From Roseovarius sp. Pro17 (lineage in GTDB: Bacteria; Pseudomonadota; Alphaproteobacteria; Rhodobacterales; Rhodobacteraceae), in contig NZ_CP141179.1 of the NCBI RefSeq assembly GCF_035599575.1, positions 2,604,001 to 2,668,000 on the forward strand: DNA of 64,000 nucleotides, given 5' to 3'. Of this stretch, positions 27,088 through 35,952 are shown in pieces. Numbering within the stretch: position 1 is the stretch's first letter; each line of letters opens with the position of its first letter. The position numbers and the translations under genes were made by a program. Below the pieces are notes generated by a model. The model was not told the origin of the DNA. It did no database searches and was given only the letters and a program-made list of their open reading frames with translations.

Positions 27088-27552
27088 TCAAGATGAAATC
27101 GTAAGTCCGGGCAATACAGCTCCGGGCATGCGGCCGCCTAGACCGTTCCGCAACTCGCGCGTGAGAGTAGCGAGCGCTGCTGCTTTATCCGCGCCAAGCC
27201 GCTCCTCGATCATCCGATCAACGTCCTGCCACGCCAAATGGATCGCGGACAGAAGGCTTTGGCCGCGCGCGGTCAGCTGCAACACATTACTGCGCGCCTC
27301 CTCGGGATCAGTTTTGCGCGAGATTAGGTCCGCTGCGATCAGCCGCGCCGTCATTGTACTCATGCTGGCCGGTGTGATGTGAAAGGACCGTGCAAGGTCG
27401 ATCTGAGACGCAGCGCCCATTCGGCCCAAAGCGTCGAGCACGCGCGCCTGCCTCGGTCGCACGTCTAAGTCAGCGAGGCGGCGGCGAAGGTGCTCTTCGA
27501 CTAGATCGCCAGCGTGCAGGAGGAAGTGAAAGCTGAATTGGCCATGTTGCAT
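27088..27552 (-). CDS. MarR-family transcription regulator
   Basis: A 154-residue winged-helix regulator: SQIDLARSFHITPASMSTMT at about residues 49-68 is the recognition region and SRKTDPEEARSNVLQLTARG the wing. Such dimers bind short palindromes and are released by small aromatic or oxidising compounds. Divergent from the YHYH gene at 27621, with palindromes in the 68-nt gap, so it likely represses that gene and itself. Downstream is the broken YHYH copy. ATG 27552 has no strong ribosome site in the short stretch seen. Confidence 0.92.
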   Translation of the reverse strand: MQHGQFSFHFLLHAGDLVEEHLRRRLADLDVRPRQARVLDALGRMGAASQIDLARSFHITPASMSTMTARLIAADLISRKTDPEEARSNVLQLTARGQSLLSAIHLAWQDVDRMIEERLGADKAAALATLTRELRNGLGGRMPGAVLPGLTISS

Positions 27553-27573
27553 GCTAACAGTTAGTATGCTAAT
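27552..27573. promoter_or_regulatory. probable MarR operator
   Basis: Overlapping palindromes CTAAC-A-GTTAG (27554-27564) and TTAG-TATG-CTAA (27561-27572) lie at the start of the marR gene in the gap to the YHYH gene. Position and symmetry fit an autorepressor site. Confidence 0.6.
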
Positions 27574-27620
27574 GAATATTGAAACTCAAGCCCAATCGTC
27601 ACCAGAATGGAGAGCCATAC

Positions 27621-28643
27621 ATGAATAACTCGCATTGCTACCGCATCCTGCCCTCGGCACTTATTGCGCTTCTCGCCTCAGGCTCTGCCAGCTTTGCGAA
27701 CGATGAGGCCAGTCTGACCGAGAGTATCGAGCAGTTCTTTTCCGGCGCCGATCTGGTTTCGGGCCCGAATGTCGTTGACTGCACTCTATCCGGCGGAACC
27801 GAGACGAGCTGCTTCTCAATCACGGTAAAGGCAGCCCCGCAGAGCTATACGCCCGGCCCTTGGTGCCCCACCAATATTGCAGACAGCGCAGAGGCGGGCG
27901 GTATTTGGCTGCGGGACGGCGAAGTGCATGACGTGGACGGCGCGTTTATCGCCAACCTTGCAGAGTTTTACGGCGACTCGGAGTGGCAGTTATTTGACAA
28001 AGATACTGGCAACATCCGCTTCACCGGATCGCTGGAGGCCTGCCAGGCCGCCGCACGCCCTGATGTTGATCCAGCATACCAGAACTACTGCGTTCAGTGT
28101 CTGCCGGAATACATGCCAGACGACGCGACCGTAACTTACGTGATCCCGGTAGAGCCGCAGCCTGTTCGCCGGTCACAGCCCACAAACTTCTCGGGCTCAG
28201 GTGTGGCCTATAACGGGATCAAGCTGGACGGCCCCGCGCCGCTTGACGCCATCCTTGCTGCGCATACCATCGCCCCTTTTGACGACTGCGGCGGCCATGT
28301 GAACCCGCATGTCGGCTATCACTACCATGCGGTCACCGACTGCCTGACGCCCGCCCCCGCCACCTTCGGGTCGGTCCACGGCGCGGCTGCGGTTGAGCAT
28401 GGCACACAGATCGGGATCGCCATGGACGGGTTTCAGATATTCTCGAACCTGATGGCATCCGGCGCGGCCCCCAAAGATTTGGATAGCTGCAACGGCCATG
28501 ATGGCGAGGATCTCGCCTATCATTATCACGCAGGGGCGGCAGGCTCGAACGCCATTCTGGGATGCCTCAAAGCCGAAGCAGGCTGCACGTTGGAGGATGA
28601 AAACGCCGTCTGCGACGCCTCGGTACGCCCACCGCGTTCATGA
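27621..28643 (+). CDS. secreted YHYH-domain protein
   Basis: A 340-residue exported protein. GGAGAG precedes ATG 27621; signal peptide LPSALIALLASGSASFA. Two Cys-containing N-terminal blocks (VVDCTLSGGTETSCFSI, GPWCPTNI) are followed by the YHYH domain: CGGHVNPHVGYHYHAVTDC near residue 226 and DSCNGHDGEDLAYHYHAG near 288. The paired His motifs suggest metal binding, which is inference; the family has no settled function. The C-terminus adds CLKAEAGCTLEDENAVCD, a probable disulfide loop. Opposite a MarR gene and beside a degraded paralogue. Confidence 0.85.
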   Translation: MNNSHCYRILPSALIALLASGSASFANDEASLTESIEQFFSGADLVSGPNVVDCTLSGGTETSCFSITVKAAPQSYTPGPWCPTNIADSAEAGGIWLRDGEVHDVDGAFIANLAEFYGDSEWQLFDKDTGNIRFTGSLEACQAAARPDVDPAYQNYCVQCLPEYMPDDATVTYVIPVEPQPVRRSQPTNFSGSGVAYNGIKLDGPAPLDAILAAHTIAPFDDCGGHVNPHVGYHYHAVTDCLTPAPATFGSVHGAAAVEHGTQIGIAMDGFQIFSNLMASGAAPKDLDSCNGHDGEDLAYHYHAGAAGSNAILGCLKAEAGCTLEDENAVCDASVRPPRS

Positions 28644-28953
28644 GCGGGCAAACGCTTTGCTTCGCGCCTGAGGTGGATGCCTCTCGTTTCTGCCAAAAAC
28701 GCGAACAGGGGCATCCTGCCTGCGCGATGAACGTCACCGCAGTCAGCGCGGTTATACTGTGGTCGGCATCCAGCTATGGGTACTATGCCGTTAGCGCGAC
28801 GATCACCGATCTCGTTGTCGCAACTCTGCCCTATACTTAAAGCGCCGGCATTAGGCCGGGCATGCGTGACGGATCCAAGGCCTGACAAACTGTATAGCTA
28901 CAGAAAAGCGGGCACGCCTGCGCGTGCCCGTCCGGTCATTAAAGTATAGCTCG
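28644..28953. other. 310-nt gap without a convincing gene
   Basis: Open frames here (66 and 120 codons) have no ribosome site or protein-like composition. The only feature I see is the leftward terminator at 28904-28930. Confidence 0.5.
28904..28930 (-). terminator. rho-independent terminator of the lectin-like gene
   Basis: On the minus strand CGGGCACGC, loop GCAG and GCGTGCCCG are followed by CTTTT. Confidence 0.85.
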
Positions 28954-29568
28954 CTAGTCTGTTGCGAAGCAGTAAAAGAGGCCCTCACCGCCCGTGCCCT
29001 GCAGGGCCTCCATCCCGCATCCGCGCGAGGGGTGCGCAGAGTTCCATGCGGTCGGGTTATCGCCGCCACCAGTGCGGTCGTGGTGGCCGACCATCGCCGA
29101 GCCTTCTCCGCTTGTCGTCCAGTCCTCGCAGGCGTTGCCTTCGAGCGTGCCGCCCAGGTTCGATCCGGTCAGAATGTCGTGCCGGTTTGGCGTGTCGCCG
29201 CGACCGTTAATGACGTCGCCTATCTCAGAAATTGATGTTTCCTTAGTGAGGTTATTGTTTTCACTATGCAGGCCATCAACGCTTTGCGCGACGATGACGC
29301 CATTGGAGTTCATCCACGGACCTGCTCCGATCCGGTCGCGAGCGTTTTCAGCGCTGGATGACAGGTAGGCGGCCCAGGTTTTTCCGGTCACCCCCGCCCC
29401 CTCAGCAAGGGAGCTGCAATAAGCATCTGCACCTGCCAGACCACCCAAATCAGCCCCGCTGCCGGGATTCGCGCTGGTGATAAAAAAGCTCATGTCAGCG
29501 TCTTGTGCCTGAGCAAGGGTCGCGCCTGTCAGAGACAGGGCAGCGGCGAGCATTACTTTGGTAATCAT
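28954..29568 (-). CDS. secreted protein, possible C-type-lectin-like fold
   Basis: A 204-residue exported protein (MITKVMLAAALSLTGATLAQA, cut before QDAD). Start 29568 is chosen as the beginning of the signal peptide. The body, FFITSANPGSGADLGGLAGA followed by DAYC, GKTWAAYLSSSAENARDRIG, NACEDWTTSG and a final CFATD, has the order of Trp, Asp and Cys pairs seen in lectin-like collagen-endostatin or DUF1554-type folds; this is fold-level inference. It stands alone between the YHYH gene and the RND operon, with its own terminator. Confidence 0.75.
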   Translation of the reverse strand: MITKVMLAAALSLTGATLAQAQDADMSFFITSANPGSGADLGGLAGADAYCSSLAEGAGVTGKTWAAYLSSSAENARDRIGAGPWMNSNGVIVAQSVDGLHSENNNLTKETSISEIGDVINGRGDTPNRHDILTGSNLGGTLEGNACEDWTTSGEGSAMVGHHDRTGGGDNPTAWNSAHPSRGCGMEALQGTGGEGLFYCFATD

Positions 29569-29853
29569 GGAATTATTCCCTCTGATGATCGGTTTTTTCA
29601 ACGTCGTTGCCGTTGGGCAGTTGCATCGCAGGCCGCGTTCAGATCATCCGAACGGCAAACCAGTTCCGCGCTAACGCATCCAAGGTTGTATTCTAATCCG
29701 CCAGCGTCAGCATCGCGGCAAGAGACCAGATTGCAATTTTCATACGCCCTAAGATCGATCCAACCGTTAAATTATGCGCGTAAAAAGTGTGCCCGTCTAT
29801 GGCGATGGCGAGATGCGCGTTTTGATCAGATGCGAACGCCAACTCTGTCTTTA

Positions 29854-32800
29854 CTAGAATGTCGCCGTCGACGGCTGCGACGGCGGCTTCTCTTGCAAAG
29901 CCAGCGCTGCGGCGTTTTCACTGCTCAATCGCTTGGACGCCATACCCGGCGCCGCGCCCCATACTGCAATCCAGCGGTAGAATACCGGTGTCAGAAACAG
30001 GGTGAACACAGTGGCGAAGCCGAGGCCGCCGACGATTACCCATCCGACAGCAATACGCGCCTCGGCCCCGGCACCCGACGTCAGGATCAGGGGTAAGCCG
30101 CCAAATACGGTCGACACCATTGTCATCATCACGGGCCGGATGCGCAGGCGCAATGCGTCGCGGATGGCACTGTCGATGTCCTGTCCGGCCTCCCGCAGCT
30201 GGTTTGCAAATTCAACGATCAGAATGCCGTTCTTGGCCATGACGCCGATCAGCATGACCAGTCCGATTTGGCTGTAGTAGTTCAGCGATCCGCCCGTCAG
30301 TGAGATCGCCAAAAGTGCTGCGGCGAGGCCAAATGGGACCGTCAGCATGATGACGACCGCGCTGGCGATGCTCTCGAACTGGGCGGCCAACACTAGAAAG
30401 ACAACCATGAGGGCCACACCAAACACCATGTACATGCCCGCCTGGCCGTCGGTCAGGGTCGCAGCCTCACCGGTAAAGTTGATACCCATACCGTCTGGCA
30501 ACGCGTCTGCGGCAATCGCCGTTAGCTGTGTCATCGCAGTGCCAAGATCGACCCCCGTGCCAAGGTTGGCCTGAACCGACACTGCCAGTGACCCGCCCTG
30601 ACGCTCAATCTCTGACTGGCTGACCACCGGCTCCAGCGTTGCTGCGGCAGAGAGCGGGATATAGGCGCCGTCTGGCAGGCGCAGAAAGACGGACTCGAGA
30701 TCTGAGGGATCGTTGATCGGGGGGCCGCCCGGCACCACGTTAACCTCTGTTTCGGTGTCATCCTCAAACACGGTGACGGCGACATTGCCTTGGACCATGG
30801 CACTCACAGTCCGGGCAATTTCAGCCTCAGTCAGGCCGAATACGCGCGCCATGTCCGGGTCCACCCGCAGCTCGTATTGTGCCTGCACGCTGTCGTTGGA
30901 CAGCTGTGGATTGATAAACGCGCTATCGGCAGCCATCGCTGCCACCAGAGTGTCAGCCGCATCAGTCATGGCCGCGACATCGGTGCCAGTGACTGCAAAT
31001 TGCAGACCGCGTCCTGCGCCCCGGATGTTCAGGCTGTTGGTCGAGCGAGCGTTGACCTGAACACCCGGCACATCTGTTAGCTGGCGGCTGACATCTGCAA
31101 TGATCTCTTGCTGGCTGCGGTCCCGCTCTGCCCAGTCGGGCAGCCGCACGATGATAAAGGCGCTAGTGCCGCCGCCCACGCCAATAATGCTTTGGACAGC
31201 ATCAATGTCGCCATTTTCGCGGTAAGGCGTCAGGATGTCCTCGACCTGCTTGATCTGCGTTTCCAGATACTCGACCGTCGTATCAGACGCGCCGCGCGCT
31301 TGGATCAAAAAGAATCCACGATCCTCATCCGGTGTAATGCTGGAGGAAAGCGTTGCCGCGCCGCCCGCCGCAATAAGCGCAAAGCCGACGGCGACGGCCA
31401 GCACGATCACTGGCGCGCGAATTGCCCGGTCCATGACTGTGTCAAAACCGCGGGCGAACGCCCCCTGCTTGTCTGGCGCACCCGAGCTCTTAGGGTCAGG
31501 TTTGCCGGGATCAAGAAACGCGGCAAGCACCGGCGCCAGTGTCAGCGCCGTGATCGACGACAGGGTAACGGCGAATGCCAGAACGAATCCAAACTCGCTG
31601 AATACACCGCCGGCCTGCCCCGGCAGGAACGAGATTGGGATGAAAACGGCAGCCAACGTCGCAGTCGTGGAAATAACGGCAAAGAACACCTCATTCGTAC
31701 CAGCGGCGGCGGCAGCAAAGGCCCCCATGCCCTGCTTGCGCTTGCGCACGATGTTCTCGATCACGACGATGGCGTCATCGACGACCATACCCGTGGCCAG
31801 GACCAGTGCAAGAAGGCTGATGGTGTTGACGGAAAATCCGGTTAGCCAGATCGCCGCGATAGTGCCAATCAGCGCCACCGGGATGGTGACAGCGGGGATC
31901 AGCGTCGCGCGGGGCGAGCGCAAGAAGGCAAAGATCACCGCGATCACGATCACCGTGGCCAGACCGATGGATTTGACCACCTCGTCGATTGACCCTTCGA
32001 TGAATACGCCGTCGTCCGAGGTGATGATGATATCCACGCCATCGGGCAGTTCTGCACGCAGGTCTTCGACGGCTATGCGCACTGCCTTTGAGATATCCAG
32101 CGTGTTGCCGACCGACTGGCGGCTGATATCAAGCCCGATTGCTGGCTGACCATTGACGCGGGCAAAGACATCTCTGTCCTCCGGGACGACCTGCACGAAG
32201 GCCACATCGGACACGCGGGTCGTGGCATTGACGGGTATCTGGCCAACACTATCAGCAGTCACCTCTGCATTGCCTACTCGCAGCGCTAAGGTCTGTGACG
32301 ATGCTTCCAATTCACCTAGCGGAGTGTCATCGCGCAGGGCCGTCAACGCATCTGAGACATCGAATACCGTCAATCCACGGCTGAGCAGCGATGGCATATC
32401 GAGCGTCACACGGAACTCATTGGCGCGGTTGCCGCGAACTGTGACCTCGGCGATACCGTCGATCAGTGACAGGCGGTCATAAATTACCCCCTCAGCCAGC
32501 TGTGTCATCTCGTCAAAGGTGGCATCGCCCAATATTGCCAGCCGAATAATAGCATCGGCGTTGCTGTCGCTTTTTGTCACTACCGGGTCGTCAATATCAG
32601 CGGGAAGCTCGCGCAGTGTTGCGGACACGATTTCGCGCGCCTCATTCGCGGCGATGTTGACATCCGTGCCTTCGGAAAGGTCGATGGTGATGCGACTTGA
32701 GCCTGTTGTGGAACTCGACTCTATATATGACAGCCCCTCAAGGGCGCTCAGCGCGTCCTCCAATACCTGTGTCACTTGCTGGTCGACGGTGGCCGGAACG

Positions 32801-32991
32801 GCACCTTCGTAGGTGGTGCGGATCGAAAGGACCGGCAGGTCTACATCAGGCATTTCGCGCACGTCGACCGACGCAAGCGCGGCAAGCCCTGCGATCAGGA
32901 TCAGCAGGTTGATGACAATGCCGAACAATGGGCGCGCGACAAAGAGGTTGGCGATGCCAGATTTGCCGCCTTGAGGTGTAGAGGTGCTCAT
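29854..32991 (-). CDS. RND efflux pump inner-membrane permease
   Basis: A full-length 1,045-residue AcrB/MexF-type pump. It starts NLFVARPLFGIVINLLILIA; proton-relay motif ATGMVVDDAIVVIENI near residue 400; TM10 motif MAKNGILIVEFANQLREAG near 935; ends in a short polar tail. Its ATG overlaps the TGA of the adaptor gene, so the two make a leftward operon. Both genes are more like each other in design than like the pump at the left edge of the window. No outer-membrane partner follows. Substrate unknown; neighbours suggest an envelope-stress setting. Confidence 0.95.
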   Translation of the reverse strand: MSTSTPQGGKSGIANLFVARPLFGIVINLLILIAGLAALASVDVREMPDVDLPVLSIRTTYEGAVPATVDQQVTQVLEDALSALEGLSYIESSSTTGSSRITIDLSEGTDVNIAANEAREIVSATLRELPADIDDPVVTKSDSNADAIIRLAILGDATFDEMTQLAEGVIYDRLSLIDGIAEVTVRGNRANEFRVTLDMPSLLSRGLTVFDVSDALTALRDDTPLGELEASSQTLALRVGNAEVTADSVGQIPVNATTRVSDVAFVQVVPEDRDVFARVNGQPAIGLDISRQSVGNTLDISKAVRIAVEDLRAELPDGVDIIITSDDGVFIEGSIDEVVKSIGLATVIVIAVIFAFLRSPRATLIPAVTIPVALIGTIAAIWLTGFSVNTISLLALVLATGMVVDDAIVVIENIVRKRKQGMGAFAAAAAGTNEVFFAVISTTATLAAVFIPISFLPGQAGGVFSEFGFVLAFAVTLSSITALTLAPVLAAFLDPGKPDPKSSGAPDKQGAFARGFDTVMDRAIRAPVIVLAVAVGFALIAAGGAATLSSSITPDEDRGFFLIQARGASDTTVEYLETQIKQVEDILTPYRENGDIDAVQSIIGVGGGTSAFIIVRLPDWAERDRSQQEIIADVSRQLTDVPGVQVNARSTNSLNIRGAGRGLQFAVTGTDVAAMTDAADTLVAAMAADSAFINPQLSNDSVQAQYELRVDPDMARVFGLTEAEIARTVSAMVQGNVAVTVFEDDTETEVNVVPGGPPINDPSDLESVFLRLPDGAYIPLSAAATLEPVVSQSEIERQGGSLAVSVQANLGTGVDLGTAMTQLTAIAADALPDGMGINFTGEAATLTDGQAGMYMVFGVALMVVFLVLAAQFESIASAVVIMLTVPFGLAAALLAISLTGGSLNYYSQIGLVMLIGVMAKNGILIVEFANQLREAGQDIDSAIRDALRLRIRPVMMTMVSTVFGGLPLILTSGAGAEARIAVGWVIVGGLGFATVFTLFLTPVFYRWIAVWGAAPGMASKRLSSENAAALALQEKPPSQPSTATF

Positions 32992-34223
32992 GTCGGCTCC
33001 TCAGTCGCAGGTGATGGTTTTGGCTCGGTCTGCCCGACTTCTGGCGTTGCGCGGCTCGGCTCCGCAACGGGCTCTTGGACATTTGGCTCGCTCGCCGGGG
33101 CGTTCGCGGCCGTGATACGTGATCCAGCGCGCAATTTCTGCGCGCCTTCCGTCACGACCAATGTGCCGATGGCGATATCCGCGTTGATCCACACCTGATC
33201 ATTGCGGCGAAACAGGATCGTCGCAGGGACCTGTTTGGCAACGCCGTCCTCATTGATCCAGACGCTTGATCCGCTGCGCGACCACGTGATTGCGGTAGAG
33301 GGCAATACCGCAAGCGGATCGCTTTCATGGATGATACGAACGGCAAATGTCATACCCGGCCAAAGTAGGGCATCGGAGTTCTCGATACGCGCCTTAACCG
33401 TCACGCTGCGCGTCACGCTGTCGATGCGGCTATCAAAAGATACAATTCCCCCCTCGAAAACCCGCCCCGTAAATGTTGGCGTGCTTGCAAGGATGGTTTG
33501 CTCCTTTGACAGCAATCCGATGGACCGCTCCGGCAATTCGAATTCAACCAGCAAGGCCTCGGAATCGTCGATGGTAACGACGACGCTGCCAACAGACAGG
33601 CGGTCGCCGACCTCCACATCGCTTAGACTCAGCTTTCCCGAAATTGGTGCCCTGATTGTCCTGTCATCCAGCGCGACGTCAGCCAGTCCAACATTTGCTT
33701 CTGCCAGTCGCTCGGCCAGCTTCGCCTCAGACAATGCCACATCAGTTACGGTCGAATTGCCGGTCCCCCGCAAACGCTCATACCGCTGAACGGTGTCGCG
33801 GGCCTGATCAAGTTCGGCCTGTGCGATCTCGCGGTTAAACACCTCGGTTCGCGCATCGAGCTGGACCAGCATCTCACCAGCCGAAACCTGTCTGTTGGAA
33901 GAAAGGTTGATCTCAGTCACCTCACCTGAAACGTCCGCGATCACTTCGGCACTGCGCACCGCAGCGGCACTACCAACCGCGCGCAGGATGTCCGCGTAGG
34001 GCTGCATTGTCAGCGGCGCCAGCACCACCGTCGTCGCTCTGCCCACAGCTGGGTTCCCGGTCGGGCCGTCCGCCTGAGGTCGGCCAGCGGTCGCGCCCGG
34101 CTCTTTGCCACCATCAGCTTCAATGCCGAACACGACCCCAAGAGATGCTGGAACGCCAAAGGCGATGAAATACGACCCCGCAAGTATCAGTGCTGCGACA
34201 CTCAATGTGATGATCCTGCGCAT
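32988..34223 (-). CDS. RND periplasmic adaptor (membrane fusion) protein
   Basis: A 411-residue adaptor linking the pump to an outer-membrane channel. An N-terminal membrane segment (RRIITLSVAALILAGSYFI) is followed by a low-complexity stretch (GKEPGATAGRPQADGPTGNP), a lipoyl half (VIADVSGEVTEINLSSNRQV), a short hairpin, the second lipoyl half (LDDRTIRAPISGKLSLSDVE) and a beta barrel. The C-terminus has an unusual Pro/Glu-rich tail of about 40 residues (EPNVQEPVAEPSRATPEVGQ). ATG 34223 has GAGG about 9 nt upstream. Overlaps the permease gene by ATGA. Confidence 0.92.
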   Translation of the reverse strand: MRRIITLSVAALILAGSYFIAFGVPASLGVVFGIEADGGKEPGATAGRPQADGPTGNPAVGRATTVVLAPLTMQPYADILRAVGSAAAVRSAEVIADVSGEVTEINLSSNRQVSAGEMLVQLDARTEVFNREIAQAELDQARDTVQRYERLRGTGNSTVTDVALSEAKLAERLAEANVGLADVALDDRTIRAPISGKLSLSDVEVGDRLSVGSVVVTIDDSEALLVEFELPERSIGLLSKEQTILASTPTFTGRVFEGGIVSFDSRIDSVTRSVTVKARIENSDALLWPGMTFAVRIIHESDPLAVLPSTAITWSRSGSSVWINEDGVAKQVPATILFRRNDQVWINADIAIGTLVVTEGAQKLRAGSRITAANAPASEPNVQEPVAEPSRATPEVGQTEPKPSPATEEPT

Positions 34224-34292
34224 CTGGTTATCCCTCAAGCTTTTCCACGTGGTTGCAGCGCGTTCATCAGGCGCTTGGTGATCTTACGCCAA

Positions 34293-34406
34293 TCATTTGA
34301 CCATGCGGCGCAAGGTTGTGTCGCGGTCGATGAAATGATGTTTTAGTGCGCCTCCGATATGAAGCACCAGCAGACCGATCAACGCAAAGACAGCGTATTT
34401 TCGCTC
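34293..34406 (-). pseudogene. cytochrome b561 C-terminal remnant
   Basis: The last 37 codons of a diheme cytochrome b561 are readable: YAVFALIGLLVLHIGGALKH then HFIDRDTTLRRMVK and TGA. The helix with its conserved His (LHIGGALKHHFID) is typical of the family end. Everything upstream is gone: a GC hairpin lies directly before it and then the EF-hand gene. A deletion remnant. Confidence 0.8.
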
Positions 34407-34412
34407 TTGGCT

Positions 34413-34440
34413 GCGGCGGGGGCTAGCCTGCCCCCGCCGC
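34413..34440 (-). terminator. strong GC hairpin after the EF-hand gene
   Basis: GCGGCGGGGGC (34413-34423) and GCCCCCGCCGC (34430-34440) are a perfect 11-bp stem with a 6-nt loop, 35 nt past the EF-hand stop. No T-run follows, so it may act as an mRNA 3-prime stabiliser or weak terminator. Confidence 0.6.
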
Positions 34441-34474
34441 GTCCTCTTGTGGGTCGTAGATCGCCGCGGCGTCC

Positions 34475-34987
34475 TTAACCTTTGCGGCCATGGCCCTTGC
34501 GATCTTCGCGGTCCAGCTTGCCGTCGTCATTGCGGTCCATCCGGTCGACCACATTGCCAAACTTTGCGTCCATTTCGGCCTGTGTCACCACACCGTCACC
34601 GTCCTCATCCAGTTTCTGGAAGGCATCGACCATTCGGTTGCGAGTCAGCTCAAGGTAGATCGTCTCGAACTCATCAAGCGAGATGTCACCTTCGCCCGAC
34701 GCGTCAGCATTTGCGACAGTCGCGGCGCGGAACGTATCGATTTCGTCTTGCGTCACAGCGCGATCACCATTGGCGTCGACCTTTTCCATGATCTGGCGCA
34801 TCATTCCGTGCCCGCCACGATCCCCGTGTCCCTTGCGAAAATTGGCGCGAGTGGCGTCGGGCGCTTTCACGGACGTTTCTGCCTGAACAGGTGCCGTTTC
34901 ACTCGCGGTCTGCGCGGTTGCGACGGTCAGGCCCGACAAGAGGGCCGCTACGGCGATAAAGCTGCCGGGGAGGAGTTTGGAGTTCAT
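34475..34987 (-). CDS. exported EF-hand calcium-binding protein
   Basis: A 170-residue secreted or periplasmic protein (MNSKLLPGSFIAVAALLSGL, then TVATAQ). Four EF-hand-type loops are visible in order: DANGDRAVTQDE, DASGEGDISLDE, DEDGDGVVTQAE and DRNDDGKLDRED. The linker before them is basic and Gly/His rich (RKGHGDRGGHGMM), as in calerythrin- or CREC-like bacterial proteins. ATG 34987 starts the signal peptide. It is divergent from the two-component system at 35233, a position often seen when the system controls it. Confidence 0.88.
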   Translation of the reverse strand: MNSKLLPGSFIAVAALLSGLTVATAQTASETAPVQAETSVKAPDATRANFRKGHGDRGGHGMMRQIMEKVDANGDRAVTQDEIDTFRAATVANADASGEGDISLDEFETIYLELTRNRMVDAFQKLDEDGDGVVTQAEMDAKFGNVVDRMDRNDDGKLDREDRKGHGRKG

Positions 34988-35232
34988 CACGTCGTTTCCT
35001 TTCAAGTTTCCAATGAGGCATCTGTCGCCTCGGTGAATATCACTTAGGGGTTATTGCGCCGAAAGGTTTGTCAGTACCAACGCCGCTTTGTCGCTGTTTG
35101 TCGCAAGGGTGCGACCTGATACATCTTGCGACAATTGAGGCGGAAAACAGGCTGTCAGTTAGTTGATTTTCTGGGGAAAGAAGGCGCTATTGAGTAGAGT
35201 TGTGGCGCAAGACGCCTCGAAGGAGAGACGCC

Positions 35233-35952
35233 ATGACAGACCCGATCGCGCCCCAGATCCTTATTGTCGATGACGCCCGCGACATTCGCGAGCCACTTGG
35301 CCAATACCTGCGCAAGCAGGGTTTTAGGACGCGGCTTGCCGCCCATGCAGCCGAGGCGCGCGAGGTTCTGGCCGAGGCTTCCATACATCTAGTCGTGCTC
35401 GACGTCATGATGCCGGGTGAGGATGGGTTAAGCCTGTGCCGTTGGCTCGTTGCCCATGACGGCCCGCCGGTGCTGTTGCTGACAGCCATGACCGACGAGA
35501 CGGACCGCATCGTGGGGCTAGAGCTGGGGGCCGACGACTATCTCGTCAAACCCTTCAACCCGCGCGAGTTGCTGGCAAGGGTTCGCGCGATCCTGCGCCG
35601 CGCACCGCCCGAGATAGCAGCACCGCCCAGCGGGCGGCGAATGTTTGCGGGCTGGGTCCATGACCCGGACGCGTTGAAGCTGCTGCGCGATGATGGCCGC
35701 GTCGTCGACCTAACCACCGCCGAAAACCGTCTTTTAGGTATTTTCCTTGATCAGCCGCGCACCGTACTCAGCCGGTCGACCTTGCTCGACCTGACTGCCG
35801 GGCGCGAGGCAAAGGCCTATGACCGCGCCATCGACAACCAGATCAGCCGCTTGCGTCGCAAGATCGAAACCGACCCGAAGAACCCCCAGATCCTCGTGAC
35901 TGAATGGGGTGGCGGCTATAGGTTAGTGGCGGACGTGACGGAGGCGAGTTGA
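35233..35952 (+). CDS. OmpR-family response regulator
   Basis: A 239-residue regulator. ATG 35233 follows AGGAGAG. Receiver domain: acidic pair DD at 13-14, phosphoacceptor Asp57 in VVLDVMMPGEDG, Lys in YLVKPFNPRELLARVR; C-terminal winged helix ending in NQISRLRRKIETDPKNPQIL then VTEWGGGYRLVA. Its TGA overlaps the kinase ATG. Likely targets are the divergent EF-hand gene and nearby envelope genes. Confidence 0.95.
   Translation: MTDPIAPQILIVDDARDIREPLGQYLRKQGFRTRLAAHAAEAREVLAEASIHLVVLDVMMPGEDGLSLCRWLVAHDGPPVLLLTAMTDETDRIVGLELGADDYLVKPFNPRELLARVRAILRRAPPEIAAPPSGRRMFAGWVHDPDALKLLRDDGRVVDLTTAENRLLGIFLDQPRTVLSRSTLLDLTAGREAKAYDRAIDNQISRLRRKIETDPKNPQILVTEWGGGYRLVADVTEAS

Noticed and set aside
28640..28840. 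66-residue rightward frame after the YHYH gene
   Set aside because: No ribosome site or recognisable feature; its start overlaps the YHYH stop, but the composition is not convincing.
28526..28888. 120-residue leftward frame
   Set aside because: No ribosome site or domain; it overlaps the end of the YHYH gene and has non-protein-like composition.
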